Assembly (NCBI RefSeq): GCF_000372725.1
Contig: NW_005197128.1
Location: 162,576-226,575 of the forward strand
Direction: 5' to 3'
DNA from: Emiliania huxleyi CCMP1516
Taxonomy: Eukaryota; Haptophyta; Isochrysidales; Noelaerhabdaceae
DNA: 64,000 nt
The notes beneath the pieces were generated by a model that saw only the letters and a list, made by a program, of their open reading frames with translations, was not told where the DNA came from and searched no databases. The position numbers were made by a program, and so were the translations under genes. Positions 33,864 through 44,217 of the stretch are shown here, piece by piece. How positions within the stretch are numbered: position 1 is the first letter of the stretch; every line of letters starts with the position of its first letter.

Positions 33864-36778
33864 CTACTTTTGGCCGTCGCCAAAGTTGGCCGGTTTGAAG
33901 ACATGGAAGGAGTCGGCAGCCGTGCAGGCAAGGGCGCCCGGGATCTGCGGATGCCAGTGGACCTGGCAGCGGCAGGGGGCGAGCGGCGATTGGGGAGGAG
34001 GGGGCGGCGGCGGCGAGACCAGCCGCGAGGGGTCGGGCGGCGAGAGTGGTACGGCGTCTGCGGAGGGCAGGGAGATGACGGGGAGAGGTGGCGTGCGTGC
34101 GTCCGCCAGCGCGCCTCCTTCATGTCGCGTTGGCCTTGGTGCACAAAGTACAGCTGCGGCGGCAGGTCACGCAAGTCGTCACGCCCGCGCGCCGCCGAGT
34201 CGGCCTCGGGGTCGTCCTCGAGCGCCAGATCCCAGAGCGTGACCTGGTCGGCAGCGAGGCGGCCGCTGAGGAGAACAATCGGCGGGCGGCAAGCGGCGGC
34301 GGCGGGCGGCGGCGGCGGGCGGCGGCGGCGGCGGCTTTTGGGCGTGTGCAGCAAGGCGCGGTGCGGAAGTCTTCTGTCGGTGGTGCCTGGTCGTCCGCGC
34401 CGGCGACGGCGATAGTCGACGACTCGTGTGGCGACCACTCGACGGAGGTGATTGGGCCGCGGTGCCACGTGAAGAGCGCAACCGGCTCCCCCGAGCGAAT
34501 CGAACGCAAGTCCCAGACCTGAGGGAAGGGGCGGGGAGGAGGAGGCGCCACTCGTAACAGCAAGCGCCCGTGGGGCTCGCGCCACGAAGAAGGGAGGATG
34601 GTGCGGGTGTGTGTGAGCGGCTGCGTGCGTGTCGCACGCGCGCGGGGCGACGGCGGGGCCGCCACCCGGAAGGAGCCGTCGTCGGCGCCAGACACAACCA
34701 GGTAGTTGACCTGCTTGCTCCACGAGATGACGTTGACGTCAGCGCCGTGCTGCTCGTCAACTGTGATCGCCGACGCGCCTGCGGACGTGTCGCGAGCGCG
34801 TCGCTGGCGTGCCGTGGGCGTGGGTGGGGCGGTAGGGGAAGCCAGCGGCGTCGGGCAGCGACGGTGGCTGGCTGTGGAGGCCGGAGGAATCTGGCGGTGG
34901 GTGGCAGGAAGTGTCTCCCAACTCCCAACTGTCTCGGAAGTGTCTCGGAAGTGTCTCGGAAGTGTCTCGGCGCGCCCTTGCGCCGCACGTCCCACACGCG
35001 GACGCTCGAGTCTACGCCGCACGACATGAAGACGCCCGCCTCGACGGGCGACCACTGCACGTCCTCGACCGACCCCACGTGACCCTCGTACGGCGCCGCG
35101 TCCACCGCCCACCCGCCGCCGGCCGAGCCGCGCCACGCATGGATCTTGCCCGCGCAGTCTGCCGACGCGAGCGCCCCAGACGCGACCGGCGACCAGTCTA
35201 GCGCGTACCTACTCGCGACCCGCCGCTCTGGGCAGGCGCACCTCCCACCTCACGCAACCGCCGACCCTCTTGGCCGCGTACCCCTCGTCGCCGTGCCCGC
35301 CGAACGTCTTTAGCGGCTCCCCGCGCGCAGAAGCGCCGCCGCCGCCCTTGCCCGGCGCGTGCAGGTTCCCCAGCTGGTGGGAGAGGTCCCACAGCCGGAC
35401 GGAGGTGTCTTCGCACCACGTGGCGCACACGTGGGGCGCCTGTCGGGGAGGAGTCCGGACACGGGTCGGCGAGGCGTGCTCCTCCGGCGGCGGCTGGCTA
35501 GGGCTGGGGGTAGGCGACACCGACGGGTGTGTGCAAGCGTCTCATCGAGGCCTTGGCGAGGCAAGCAAGGAGGAGAGGGGAGGGAGGGGGGAGGAGGGAG
35601 GAGGGAGGAAGGGGGGAGGGAGGGGGGAGGAGGGAGGGAGGGGGGAGAGGGGTGGCAGGGAGGAGAGAGGTTGCAGGGAGGAGAGAGGCGGCAAGCGAGG
35701 CGGCTGCGAGGCGCCTGCGGCATGAGCTTGAGGCGGTTCACGCAGCCTGGGTGGGCGATCGTCTGGCACTCGAGGAGAGCGTCCTCGTCCGCGCCCTCCT
35801 CGTCGTCCGACTCGGGGTCTGCGGGTCGAGGAGGGGGGTTGGGAGGCGAGGGCGGCGCCGGAGGCGGTGGCAAGGCGGGCGAGGACTGGCGAGGTCGGGC
35901 GAGTGCTGGCGACGGCATGGCGTTGCCTGGGAATTCTCTAGCAGGCAGCGACCAGGCGGTCGGCAGATTCTCGACACGTGGTTCGAGCGTGCGCCGGAGG
36001 CGTCTCGCAAGTGCTTCGGAACGTGTCGCAAGTGTCTGCGACGGCGTGTCTGCCACGGCGTGTGGGGCGTGCAGGGAGGTGTCGCGTGCGTCTGCGCACC
36101 AGACTCGTCGTCGTGCTTTGTCCGGTGCATCGCGCTCATCTTGAGGCAGAGGAGCCGATTCTGGCCGCGGGCCTCGGCCTGCGTCCCGGCGACAAAGTAG
36201 GCCGTGTGCGGGAACGCGGCGCGGTCCTCGCCCAGCGCGTCCGGCACCACCGCGAAGGAGAGGCAAGGCCACTCGAGGCGAGCGCGGTGCAGCATGTCGT
36301 ACGCTGACTGCCGGCCGCGGGCATGCGGGTTAGGGCTGTGCGGCGCGCGTCCGGGAACCGTCCCAGAGGCAGCGGTGCGGAGAGCTTGCTGCTGGCCAGC
36401 AGGTAGGCAGGCGTGTCAGGGATGTGTCTGCAGAGATCTCGGAACGGGCACCGCATCCACGCGAAGCTCCTCGCCCTCCTCGATGGCATCGCCCGCGCGG
36501 TAGAAGCGGCCCCCAATGGAGGGGTTGAGGCCGTCGTCGGGCATGTCCGCTGAGGAGGAGCCGCCGCCGCCCGCGGCCGCTGCCTCCAGCTCCGCCTCCT
36601 CCATCTCTGCCGCCTCCTCTCCCGCCCCGTCGACCACATCCTCCTCCTCAAATTCGTCCTCAAATTCGTCCTCAAATTCGAGCTCCTCGGCCAGCGAGCT
36701 GCCACCCGCAGTCGCCTCGGCCGTTGCCTCCTCTCGCGACCGCACCTCCGCCGCCTGCGCGCTGCGCTTTGCCTTCAT
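33864..36778 (-). CDS. Glutamate-rich WD-repeat protein (GRWD1/Rrb1 type)
   Basis: Nucleolar WD40 chaperone for ribosomal protein L3 in 60S assembly (known role of the family). Nine exons join in phase to 500 residues: 36452-36778, 36100-36307, 35715-35818, 35439-35282, 34976-35208, 34666-34778, 34387-34518, 34115-34243 and 33864-33962. Family marks in order: acidic Glu-rich head, GEELRVD, HRARLEWPCLSF, VAGTQAE, ESDDEEGADED, CVNRLKLMPQ, WCEDTSVRLWDL, GDEGYALDWSP, GHVGSVEDVQWSP, VNVISWSK, GPITSVEWSPHES, VTLWDLALEDDPEAD, LPPQLYFVHQGQ, VHWHPQIPG. Introns 3, 5, 7 and 8 start with GC; the others with GT. Several introns have direct repeats across the junctions (GTACGCG at intron 4, GGCGCG at intron 5). 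The length matches the family (about 450-500). The start could be an upstream in-frame ATG near 36813. Confidence 0.93.
34920..34972 (-). repeat. Intronic minisatellite
   Basis: Four copies of an 11-12 base unit (GTGTCTCGGAA) at the 5' end of GRWD1 intron 5. Confidence 0.85.
35560..35714 (-). repeat. Purine-rich minisatellite in an intron
   Basis: GGAGGAGGGAG-type imperfect repeats followed by GGAGAGAGGTTGCAG units, filling the 5' part of GRWD1 intron 3 (GC donor at 35714). Confidence 0.8.
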
Positions 36779-37017
36779 CGTCGACTCGTGGACAGCCCGA
36801 TTTTTTAGCATTTTTTTTTCTGAGAGCGCCTTCGTTGTTAATAGTACAAACCCAATGGTCCCTTGAGCGGTCCGTCGTTGCAGTCGCACACACTCACACG
36901 CCACGCCGAACCGCGCGCCCACCCGCTGCCCCGCCCACCGGCCGCCCAGGCGGGAAAGAGATGAGGAGATGGGACAGCGATATTTTTTTCGCCTCCAACC
37001 TTAACGGTCCCTTAACG

Positions 37018-37074
37018 TACGGATCATGTAGTCCCCACAATCGCTGTCGTGGGATCGCTTGTCATGTGATATGT
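37018..37074 (+). repeat. Dispersed repeat family C, compact copy
   Basis: Starts ACGGATCATGTAGTCCCCAC and ends CATGTGAT. The other copy is at 12459-12615. It lies between the divergent GRWD1-like and CUSTOS-like genes, so it may be in a promoter or 5' leader. Confidence 0.75.
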
Positions 37075-37160
37075 TTGGACTTTCTCTTTCAGTTGTAAGT
37101 TCTCTTTCAGCCCTCCTCCCTGGCCAAGGCGGCATACGTGACTTTCGTCGTGTGTGCCCC

Positions 37161-37751
37161 ATGCCGGCCCTCGCGTCCAGCACCTCCGACTCCGAGGAGG
37201 ACGAGGAGGAGCGCCGGCAGCGCGAGGCGCTCCTCTCGTGCGTTGTCACCGGCGACGAGCTGCGCCAGGCGGAGAGCGCTCGGGCGGAGGCGCGGCAGGC
37301 GCGGCAGGCGGAGCGGGCTGCCGACACCGGCTGCACGCCGCAGACGGGCTTCGAGAAGCACAGCCAGAACCGGCTGCAGGCGCTGCTCGAGCGCACCTTC
37401 GAGACCGCGGTGCAGCCTGGTGTCTGGGAGCCGCCTCAGCCGAGCCGCAGACGGAGCGGCTCAAGTAGCACGTCGGAGCTGCGGCTGTTCAGCGTGAGCG
37501 CCGCCGCATTTCGGCACGTTCACCCGCTCGAGAGTGCGGCGGCGGGCGATGGCGATGGCGCGGGCGCGCCGAGCGCCGGTCGTGAGGGGGGAGCGGAGAC
37601 AAAGGCGGGGGAGGGCGAGGCCGCCAACAGCCCAACGGCGGAGCGCAAAGCGAAGCGCAAAGCGGAGCGAAAGGCCGAGCGCAAGGCGGAGCGGAAGCGG
37701 GAGAGGAGGAGAGCGCGGGAGGGGGCCGGCGTGGGCGACGGAGGAGTGTGA
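37161..37751 (+). CDS. Small charged nuclear protein, CUSTOS-like
   Basis: Single exon, 196 residues from the ATG at 37161. The N-terminus is acidic and Ser-rich (STSDSEEDEEE). A short segment has FEKHSQNRLQALLERTFE, then SELRLFSVSAAAF. The C-terminus is a KRKAERKAERK basic run that would act as a nuclear signal. The order (acidic Ser head, LLxxxFE helix, RLF motif, Lys/Arg tail) resembles CUSTOS-type proteins of the nuclear envelope, but the match is by short motifs only. It is divergent from GRWD1, about 380 bases between starts, and may share its promoter. Another possibility is an unrelated low-complexity nuclear protein. Confidence 0.55.
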   Translation: MPALASSTSDSEEDEEERRQREALLSCVVTGDELRQAESARAEARQARQAERAADTGCTPQTGFEKHSQNRLQALLERTFETAVQPGVWEPPQPSRRRSGSSSTSELRLFSVSAAAFRHVHPLESAAAGDGDGAGAPSAGREGGAETKAGEGEAANSPTAERKAKRKAERKAERKAERKRERRRAREGAGVGDGGV

Positions 37752-38649
37752 CAGTTTTGAGTTTATAGATCAAGCCGAGAGAGAGTCGGTTTGCACGCGC
37801 GGTGACGCGCACCTGGCTCTCCCAGGTGTCAGCCCACGGCGGAGGCACGCCAGGCCCCGGGGTGCCGGCCGTCACTCGCCTAAGCGCCTAAGTGGCCTAA
37901 GCGCCGGGGGGGGCTTAGGCGCTTATATAGGCGGTCTTGCGTCTTGCGAGCGCGTGGCGGTGTGGTGATATTGTGATACAAATGACCCAGATTACACTCA
38001 TGATGCTCTTGCGTCTTGGCTTGGGTTCACTGCTCAGAGAGCAGCCTCGCCACGTCCACTGTCTACCACCGGCCCTGGTCGCACACTGCGCTGCGCTGCG
38101 CTGGTGCACACGAGGCGGCGCGGCAGGCAAGGACGCGAGGGCGCGTCATGTTTACCAACAAGGGCAAGAGGTACATCGATGGTAACATTGAGGTATTCAT
38201 GGCGACCGAGCCGCGGCTGCGCCGGATGTTTGCTGAACGCCTCTTGATGATCGCTGTGCAAGAGACTCGCGTGGACCTCGGCGCAGCAACATGGACGGTC
38301 AAGTCGGTCTACGATCGACTCTGCAACCTCCGCCACCGCCGCATCCGCGAACTCCAGGTCACAGGCGGCCTCGCACCGTAGACTCGCGACATCTCACAAG
38401 CATCAGGCGTCGACCCACCCCGGGTCGCGTCTCGGTTGAGTCTTCAAGAGGCGAGTTTGGCCGGTTTAGGGCGGTTTAGTGCTTATTAACGGAGCTCCCC
38501 GGCCAGGCAGACCATTTGTCGAGGCGGTTTAGGATCGTTTAGTCGTGTTTAGTGACCGTCTAGGCTAAACGGCGCTAAACCGCCCTGGGTTAGGGGGTGC
38601 TAAACCACCCTAACCCACCCCGTGTCATAGTCTCTCGCTATTGTTGTTA
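37752..38649 (+). other. TTTAGG-like repeats and a small open frame
   Basis: 37870-37930 holds a GCCTAAGCGCC hairpin. An open frame 38148-38381 (77 residues, MFTNKGKRYIDG start, WTVKSVYDRLCNLRHRR near its end) has ordinary composition but no recognised family. 38455-38615 has about eight CGGTTTAG/CTAAACCG motifs and TTAGGG-like units, just before the LINE-type element. Confidence 0.35.
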
Positions 38650-38702
38650 AATAAATAAATAAAAACGGACACCTCTCTACCCTGGAAAGGCGGGGTGAGA
38701 CG

Positions 38703-41700
38703 ATGGAGGAGATCAAGGAGCTGCGAGGGGGGACAGGGGGCGCGAGTCGGGTGAGAGATACAGGGAATGACACGACAGAGAAGCTAGAAGATGTGATAGG
38801 GATCATCAAGCAGGGGTGTGTGACCATCGCCACCCTCGCAGACACCAAACAGACTAGGCAAGAGCTGACAGAGGCGATAGCGCTGCTACAGACCAGAGGG
38901 TTGGACGGGTGCGGCACGCCAGGGTGGTGCGACCACATATCGGGGGAGATGCATACCGGGGTCCTGATCGTGTGGGACCCCACCCACATCCGAGTAGAGA
39001 ATAGGGACACCGAAGGGAGAGCGGTGGCGACCGAAGTTGAGGAGGGGAGAATAGTGAGCGTCGAGGTAGAGGAAGTGGCCAGCTGCAGGAAGTGGACGCA
39101 GTTTGGGGTCTACATGCCGGTGAGACAGAGGACGGCGACGGTGGTGAGACCGACGTGGGAGAAGCTAACAGAGGCGCTAGATGCCACGAGGGGAGAATAC
39201 ATGATCGGGGGGGACTTCAACGCAGAGACGGAGGAGGCGCTGCGGGAAAGGGGCGCACAGAGGGCGACCCTGGCGGACAGGCTGTTCCAGCAGATGCTGG
39301 GGGATGGAGGCCGAGAGCTGCTGACCATGGCGGACGAAGCCACCTACCGAGCAGGGACGCAGATTGACAATTGGGTGGTCACAACTGGGCTCGCGTCATG
39401 TATGGGGCGCACGAGCACAATGCCGGGGGTGTGCGGTGACGACCACAGGGCGGTGGCGGTGGAATTCTTTGGAGGAGTGGGTGGTGTGGGAGGGCCTCGC
39501 GAGTTTCGGGAGCGGGGGGTGAGCACATTCATGGATCGGGAGGTGGAGGAGAAATTCACAAAGACGGTACAGGAGGTGTTCGATGACGAGGTGGAGGCCG
39601 ATGCGGAGAAGGAGCTGAGCGCCTCAGAACGGCTCGAGAGGCTGACGAGGGTGCTCACGCGACACGCTAGGGCGGTGGTCGCGACCAGGAGGGCAAAGGG
39701 CGATGACGAAGCGGGCGGAGAGGAGCGGCCCGCGGGAGGCGGGGAGGCAAGCGAGGGGGCGGGTGGCCGAGGGCCGCCACCTAAGTCCAAGAGAGAGAGG
39801 CTGCGATGGAAAGTGGCGAAGTGGTTCAGGATACGGCACGAGGTCAAGAAATGGAGCGGCACAATGAGCGACGGATATAGGAGGGAATGGGAGGGAGAGG
39901 GCTTTTGGAGGGAGCCAAACCTGGCGCAGCTCTGGAAGGCCCTCGAGGCTCAGCCGCAGCTGGCGAATAGAGAAAGGCGCGCGAGGGCATTGGCGGTCTG
40001 TGAGCGCGAACGACGCGACGCTGAACAGGAGTTCCTCCTGTGCCCGCGGACGGGGGGGGAGAAACTCACAGAGGTGATGCAGGAGGTTGCGACAGAGAAT
40101 AGCGGCAACAATGCCAGGAGAGTCTTCGAGATTCTGAACAAGGAGATGGGCAGAAGAGCGGGCGGGGGGGAGCTGGTTGCGATGTATGAGGGAGGTGAGT
40201 GGGTAACCTGCCAGACGACGGGAGAGCAGGTCTGGCAAAGACACGTGGTGCGAGGGGACGAAGTCCGCGACGCCGCGGCGAGGAGGGGGAAGGAGATCAA
40301 CGCGCGGAGGGAGGCGGACATGGTGGCGGTCGAGGCGCTCCTAGCAATGACAAAACCAGCCAGGGCGGAGGCCCAGCCCCCGGGGGTGGAGGGGACGGGA
40401 CGGCTCGTGGCTAACGCGTTGACGTGGTCGGCGTGCGAGGCGGCGATCAGGAAATTCAAGAAAGGAAAGGCCATAGGCAGCGACAAACTAGACGGGTACC
40501 TGATCCGACTTTCGCCGAGGGGAGTGCAGAGGGAGTACTGGAGGCTGCTGCAGGAGATTGTGCGGGAGGAGCAGTATCCCAAAGTGTGGAACGACTGGAT
40601 TGCTATGATGGCAATGAAGCCGGGGGAGGATCCGAAGGAGCTCGAGAGGAGGCGGGACCTTTGGGTACAACCACAATCTATGAAGGGGCTGATGCGCATG
40701 CTACTGCCAGAATACGACAGAGCGGCAGCACACACGGTACCGGGCTCGCAGAGCGGCTTCACCAAGGGGATGAATGCACCTGCGCAGACGCTAACGGCAA
40801 GGCTGCACGCGGAGGAGTGCATGATAGAAAGGAAGATGTGTGTGAGAGGATACATAGACTTAGGCACGTACTTCATGAGCGTCGTGAATGAGGTGCAATG
40901 GAGAGTGGAGGAGTGGGCCGGTGTGCCAGCAGACGTCACGAGAGTGCTAAAGGCACTGAGGGAAGGGCTCGGCGACCTGCCAGGGCTAACAGGCAGATAT
41001 GAGACGGGCTATGGGCTCAGCCCGAGGTTTGATATTGAACAGGGATTAGGCCAGGGCTGCCTGCTCTCGCCTACACGGAGTAAGCTCATGCTCGCGGTGA
41101 TGCAGCGAGCAGTGAGCAAATTATGCCAGGGGTTCGAGTTCACTGCGGCAGGGGAGAGCGTGCCGCAGTTAGTATACGCAGACGACTGCCTGCTGTTGAG
41201 TAACGATATAGCCACGATGCAGCTCGCGCTCGAGTGCGCCTGGCTGGTCACCAAAATATGCGGAAACAGCCTACAGGTGAAAAAGAAGAAGAAGTCTGCA
41301 TGGTCCGCGACCTACTGGAAGGAGGGGACGGAAGTGGACGTGACGGGGTACGAGATGAAGATGCCAGACGGGACAATAATCCCTCAGCTAGTGGAGGACG
41401 AGACGTACAAGTATCTCGGGACCGAGCTGCGAACCGGATGGGCAAACGGCGAGTGGCAGAAGGACATGAGGGAACGGGTCAAGAGAGATTGCAAGCGCGC
41501 GCTATGGCTCGTTGGGAACCTCTCGCACCTGACCGTGGAGCAGATGAGGCGCAACATGGCGCTCGCACTCAGCGGCATCATTGGATACTATGGCAGGTCA
41601 ACAGTCATCACGTGGGAAGATTGTGAGGCCATAGAGCAGGTCAGGGCTTCAGCACTCAGGGCCAGGAGATTCTCGGTGGGAGTGCCAAAGCTGCAGATGT

Positions 41701-42467
41701 ACGACGCAGAGGAGGGGGCAGGGATGGAGATGGAGCACGCATACACCTATGCGGTCGCTGCGCTGGTGGATCAAGTGGACAGGGCGCTGTGTGCAACGGA
41801 GGGAGAGCCAGCCAGGCTGGCTGTGGAGAGCAGCCTCGCGCACACACTGAAGCGCTTGGGTTGCAGGAGCGACAACCCTCTCGAGTGGAAGCCTCCCTGG
41901 GACTGGGAGAAGGAACTCTCAGATGACCTCGTCCTCGAGGCGTACCTGAAGGCCAGGTGGAGGAGTGGAGCAGACACCCTCGCCACAGCAGGATGGAGAG
42001 AGAGGGCAAGGGGCCCGCTGCGCCCGAGTGCATGGGCAGTGACAGATAAGGAGCGAGCAGAGCGAGGCCCAATGCTATACGAGGGGCAATGTGCGTGCGA
42101 CTTTGCGCGGTGCCTGGCGAGGCGCGGGGTGGCAGCATGGGCGGACATCACCAACGCAGCGACAGGAGTCTTCATGACTTGGCCAGAGTTCCGAGACCTA
42201 CATGGGCTGGCAAACGGGCAACGAGAGGAGGCTGAATATCGCCATCTGTGTCGCCAGCTTGGTGGGCCCGAGCTACAGCGGCGGCGGGACGAGTGGAAGA
42301 CAAGCGTCCTCGGCGGCAGGGGCAGAGGAGAGTGCCCAGCACGGAGGAGGCCGCGAGGCAGGCCACCAGGCAAAGGCAAAGGGAGGGCAGGCGGAGCGGG
42401 AGGGCAGCGCGCCGCAGCGAATGCTAATTCCTGCCGATTAGCCCATCCGACACGACGGAAGAAATAA
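38703..42467 (+). CDS. APE endonuclease / reverse transcriptase polyprotein
   Basis: Intact 1,254-residue frame. The N-terminal 260 residues are an apurinic-type endonuclease (GGDFNAE, then TQIDNWV and GDDHRAV, matching the usual GDFN, D-x-V and SDH sites). A charged linker follows. The reverse transcriptase lies at about residues 580-880: KGKAIGSDKLDG, GYIDLGTYFMSVV (motif A Asp), QGLGQGCLLSP (motif B) and LVYADDCLLL (catalytic YADD). The rest is helical with a C-terminal basic tail (GGRGRG... to PTRRKK). There is no clear RNase H. The intact frame suggests a young insertion. Codon and base use is AG-rich in the sense strand, unlike neighbouring host genes. Confidence 0.88.
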   Translation: MEEIKELRGGTGGASRVRDTGNDTTEKLEDVIGIIKQGCVTIATLADTKQTRQELTEAIALLQTRGLDGCGTPGWCDHISGEMHTGVLIVWDPTHIRVENRDTEGRAVATEVEEGRIVSVEVEEVASCRKWTQFGVYMPVRQRTATVVRPTWEKLTEALDATRGEYMIGGDFNAETEEALRERGAQRATLADRLFQQMLGDGGRELLTMADEATYRAGTQIDNWVVTTGLASCMGRTSTMPGVCGDDHRAVAVEFFGGVGGVGGPREFRERGVSTFMDREVEEKFTKTVQEVFDDEVEADAEKELSASERLERLTRVLTRHARAVVATRRAKGDDEAGGEERPAGGGEASEGAGGRGPPPKSKRERLRWKVAKWFRIRHEVKKWSGTMSDGYRREWEGEGFWREPNLAQLWKALEAQPQLANRERRARALAVCERERRDAEQEFLLCPRTGGEKLTEVMQEVATENSGNNARRVFEILNKEMGRRAGGGELVAMYEGGEWVTCQTTGEQVWQRHVVRGDEVRDAAARRGKEINARREADMVAVEALLAMTKPARAEAQPPGVEGTGRLVANALTWSACEAAIRKFKKGKAIGSDKLDGYLIRLSPRGVQREYWRLLQEIVREEQYPKVWNDWIAMMAMKPGEDPKELERRRDLWVQPQSMKGLMRMLLPEYDRAAAHTVPGSQSGFTKGMNAPAQTLTARLHAEECMIERKMCVRGYIDLGTYFMSVVNEVQWRVEEWAGVPADVTRVLKALREGLGDLPGLTGRYETGYGLSPRFDIEQGLGQGCLLSPTRSKLMLAVMQRAVSKLCQGFEFTAAGESVPQLVYADDCLLLSNDIATMQLALECAWLVTKICGNSLQVKKKKKSAWSATYWKEGTEVDVTGYEMKMPDGTIIPQLVEDETYKYLGTELRTGWANGEWQKDMRERVKRDCKRALWLVGNLSHLTVEQMRRNMALALSGIIGYYGRSTVITWEDCEAIEQVRASALRARRFSVGVPKLQMYDAEEGAGMEMEHAYTYAVAALVDQVDRALCATEGEPARLAVESSLAHTLKRLGCRSDNPLEWKPPWDWEKELSDDLVLEAYLKARWRSGADTLATAGWRERARGPLRPSAWAVTDKERAERGPMLYEGQCACDFARCLARRGVAAWADITNAATGVFMTWPEFRDLHGLANGQREEAEYRHLCRQLGGPELQRRRDEWKTSVLGGRGRGECPARRRPRGRPPGKGKGRAGGAGGQRAAANANSCRLAHPTRRKK

Positions 42468-43081
42468 CGAAAGTCGCGCGAGAAAACAATGCGAATCAGC
42501 TAGAGGCATGGAGAGCGGGTAGCTGGAATGTGGCTTCGATTACAGCGGCGAGGAGGGCGCCCAGGTGCTTCGGTGGCGAGGAGGGAGAGGAGACGGGGTG
42601 GGAATACCTGTGCAAATGGGAGGGAGATTGGGAGGACTCGTGGGTGCGGCACGACGAGATGGGCACCACGGAGGCGATGAGGAGGGACATGGAAAGGGCC
42701 AGGCGGCTGCGACGCGTCGCGGCCACCTTTAGGGAGTGGCTAGAGGCGGAGGCGCGACGCGGGGAGAGAAGCGCAGGCTTCGAGAAAAAGAAAGCCGCGG
42801 ACGCCCTGGCCATTGTGCAGGGTTCTTTGTGGGTGTGGTCGGCGACTAGCCGGGGTCGTCCTCCCGATGGGGGACTAGCACTAGCCGTCTTCCACATGGT
42901 CCCTCGGGTCCCTGCTGCTCCTAATCTCTTCGTACATCCTCCTGCTGATCTCCGCGAAGTCCTGCTCCCTCCCTCGTCTCGCCCTGGGCGCGTCTGCTCC
43001 GCCTCACCGTCTTCTGCCCTGCGGCTGCGCTATTGTGTCGTTGTTGCCGTGGCGTTCACGCGATTTTGGTACGCAACATAA
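42428..43081 (+). CDS. Chromodomain-like frame after the RT
   Basis: Frame open from 42428 to 43081, overlapping the end of the reverse transcriptase frame by 40 bases and lacking an early ATG. It reads EEITKVARENNANQLEAW, then WEYLCKWEGDWEDSWV (about 42598-42645), which has the aromatic and W-x-P-like layout of a chromodomain. A helical basic stretch follows (RRDMERARRLRRVAATF). After about 42830 the sequence looks non-coding. It could be expressed by frameshifting from the upstream frame, or be a frame lost by a recent indel. In other elements chromodomains guide insertion into chromatin; that role here is inference. Confidence 0.4.
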   Translation, partial: FLPISPSDTTEEITKVARENNANQLEAWRAGSWNVASITAARRAPRCFGGEEGEETGWEYLCKWEGDWEDSWVRHDEMGTTEAMRRDMERARRLRRVAATFREWLEAEARRGERSAGFEKKKAADALAIVQGSLWVWSATSRGRPPDGGLALAVFHMVPRVPAAPNLFVHPPADLREVLLPPSSRPGRVCSASPSSALRLRYCVVVAVAFTRFWYAT

Positions 43082-43282
43082 CTAACGTCTATAACTTTTC
43101 AACCGCGATGTTGCTTCGAAAACTGATGGCTTCGAGAGAGCTCACTGAGAGCTTTTACATGGTGTGCGAGCCGTTTTCTGGAAAGGCTATTCCGACATTT
43201 TTCCACCCGTTTTTGTAATATATCTTTACTTCATATTACTTTTTTTCCACCCGTTTTTGTGCCCTGTGGTGTCACCTCTCAA

Positions 43283-43390
43283 AGAGAGAGATTTTTAGCA
43301 ATACCAAACAACTCTAACACTCACACGTAATTTGGGGCCTGGAGCCCTGTTCACGCGCGCGCGAGACGTGCAGACAGGGTTGCCTGTTTT
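43283..43390 (+). repeat. Dispersed repeat family B, copy 2
   Basis: Close match to 13578-13712 but shorter by about 25 bases in the middle. It lies just after the retrotransposon 3' end. Confidence 0.8.
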
Positions 43391-43611
43391 GTCCTCTCAA
43401 ATGTACCTCTGAACCTCTCATGACCTCAGCCAGAGCCTCGACCCCAGAACTCGAGCAATCGCCCAATACGAGCGTGTATTGTGCCCGCTCGACCGACACG
43501 CAAACGGGAAAACGGCCATACAGAGAGGAGAGAGAGGCGTCCGTGCAGAGAGCGAATGAGCAGCCCCGTCGCCCGTCCGCGCACCGCGGAGCCTTCGAGG
43601 GCCGACTCGCT

Positions 43612-44217
43612 TCATCCCTCCAGGAGCTGAGCGCGAAGCCGATCGGGCAGCAAGTCAGACGCCTTGACGCCCTCAGCGTCGACGGTCTCGACGTCGCTGC
43701 CGGCCGTCGCGAGGAGCAGCAGCGCTTCCTCCTGCTGCTCGACGACCGAAACGTGGAACGGCGTGAAGCCCATTTTGTCCTTCTTCTCCTGGGCGGTGCG
43801 CGCGCCCTTCGCGGCCAGCAGTCGCTCCAGGATCGCGATGTGGCCGCGCGAGGCCGCGCGATGCAGCGGTGTTGAGCCTCCGCGATCTGCGTGCCGCACG
43901 TCGGCGCCAGCTTCGAGCAGAGCTGCGACGATTGCCAAGTGGCCCTTGGAGGCCGCGTAAGTGAGGGCGGACCCTCCCGCGCTCGTCGAGGCCGCCACGT
44001 CTGCGCCGCTCATGAGGAGCACCTCCACCGCCGACAAGCGGCCAGCACTCGCAGCGACGTGGAGAGGCGCCCACCCACCCTCGTCCGCTTTGTTGACGTC
44101 GCCGCCGCCGGCAGCGAGCTGGCGGAGAACCTCGGTGTCGTCTGAAAGCGCGGCGTGGTGGAGGGCGGTGCGACCGTCCGCGTCTACCTCGGCGGTGGGT
44201 TGAGAGGCAGTCATCAT
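43612..44217 (-). CDS. Gankyrin-like ankyrin-repeat protein (PSMD10 type)
   Basis: Single exon, 201 residues from the ATG at 44217. Five to six ankyrin repeats fill it: DGRTALHHAALSDD, GGWAPLHVAASAGR, GGSALTYAASKGHL, GGSTPLHRAASRGH, MGFTPFHVSVVEQQ, then DAEGVKASDLL. The spacing of about 33 residues, the total length and the LLEG end resemble the proteasome assembly chaperone gankyrin (PSMD10/Nas6), which binds Rpt3 of the 26S base. Plain ankyrin proteins are very common, so orthology is only probable. An upstream in-frame extension to 44379 is open but has no similarity, and it runs into repeat family A. Confidence 0.7.
   Translation of the reverse strand: MMTASQPTAEVDADGRTALHHAALSDDTEVLRQLAAGGGDVNKADEGGWAPLHVAASAGRLSAVEVLLMSGADVAASTSAGGSALTYAASKGHLAIVAALLEAGADVRHADRGGSTPLHRAASRGHIAILERLLAAKGARTAQEKKDKMGFTPFHVSVVEQQEEALLLLATAGSDVETVDAEGVKASDLLPDRLRAQLLEG

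Larger units (their letters stand above)
38650..43265 (+). mobile_element. LINE-type (non-LTR) retrotransposon
   Basis: Contains a full endonuclease/reverse transcriptase frame and a second short frame. No LTRs were seen. The 3' region (43195-43262) is T-rich and has two copies of TTTTTCCACCCGTTTTTGTG-like sequence 47 bases apart. The 5' boundary is placed at an AAATAAATAAAA stretch at 38650. Exact ends and target duplications could not be read. Confidence 0.7.

Noticed and set aside
33560..34723. 387-residue minus-strand frame in the GRWD1 region
   Set aside because: It reads through GRWD1 introns; the nine-exon model explains the conserved WD segments instead.
39950..40939. 329-residue minus-strand frame
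   Set aside because: Shadow of the reverse transcriptase frame, which has catalytic motifs.
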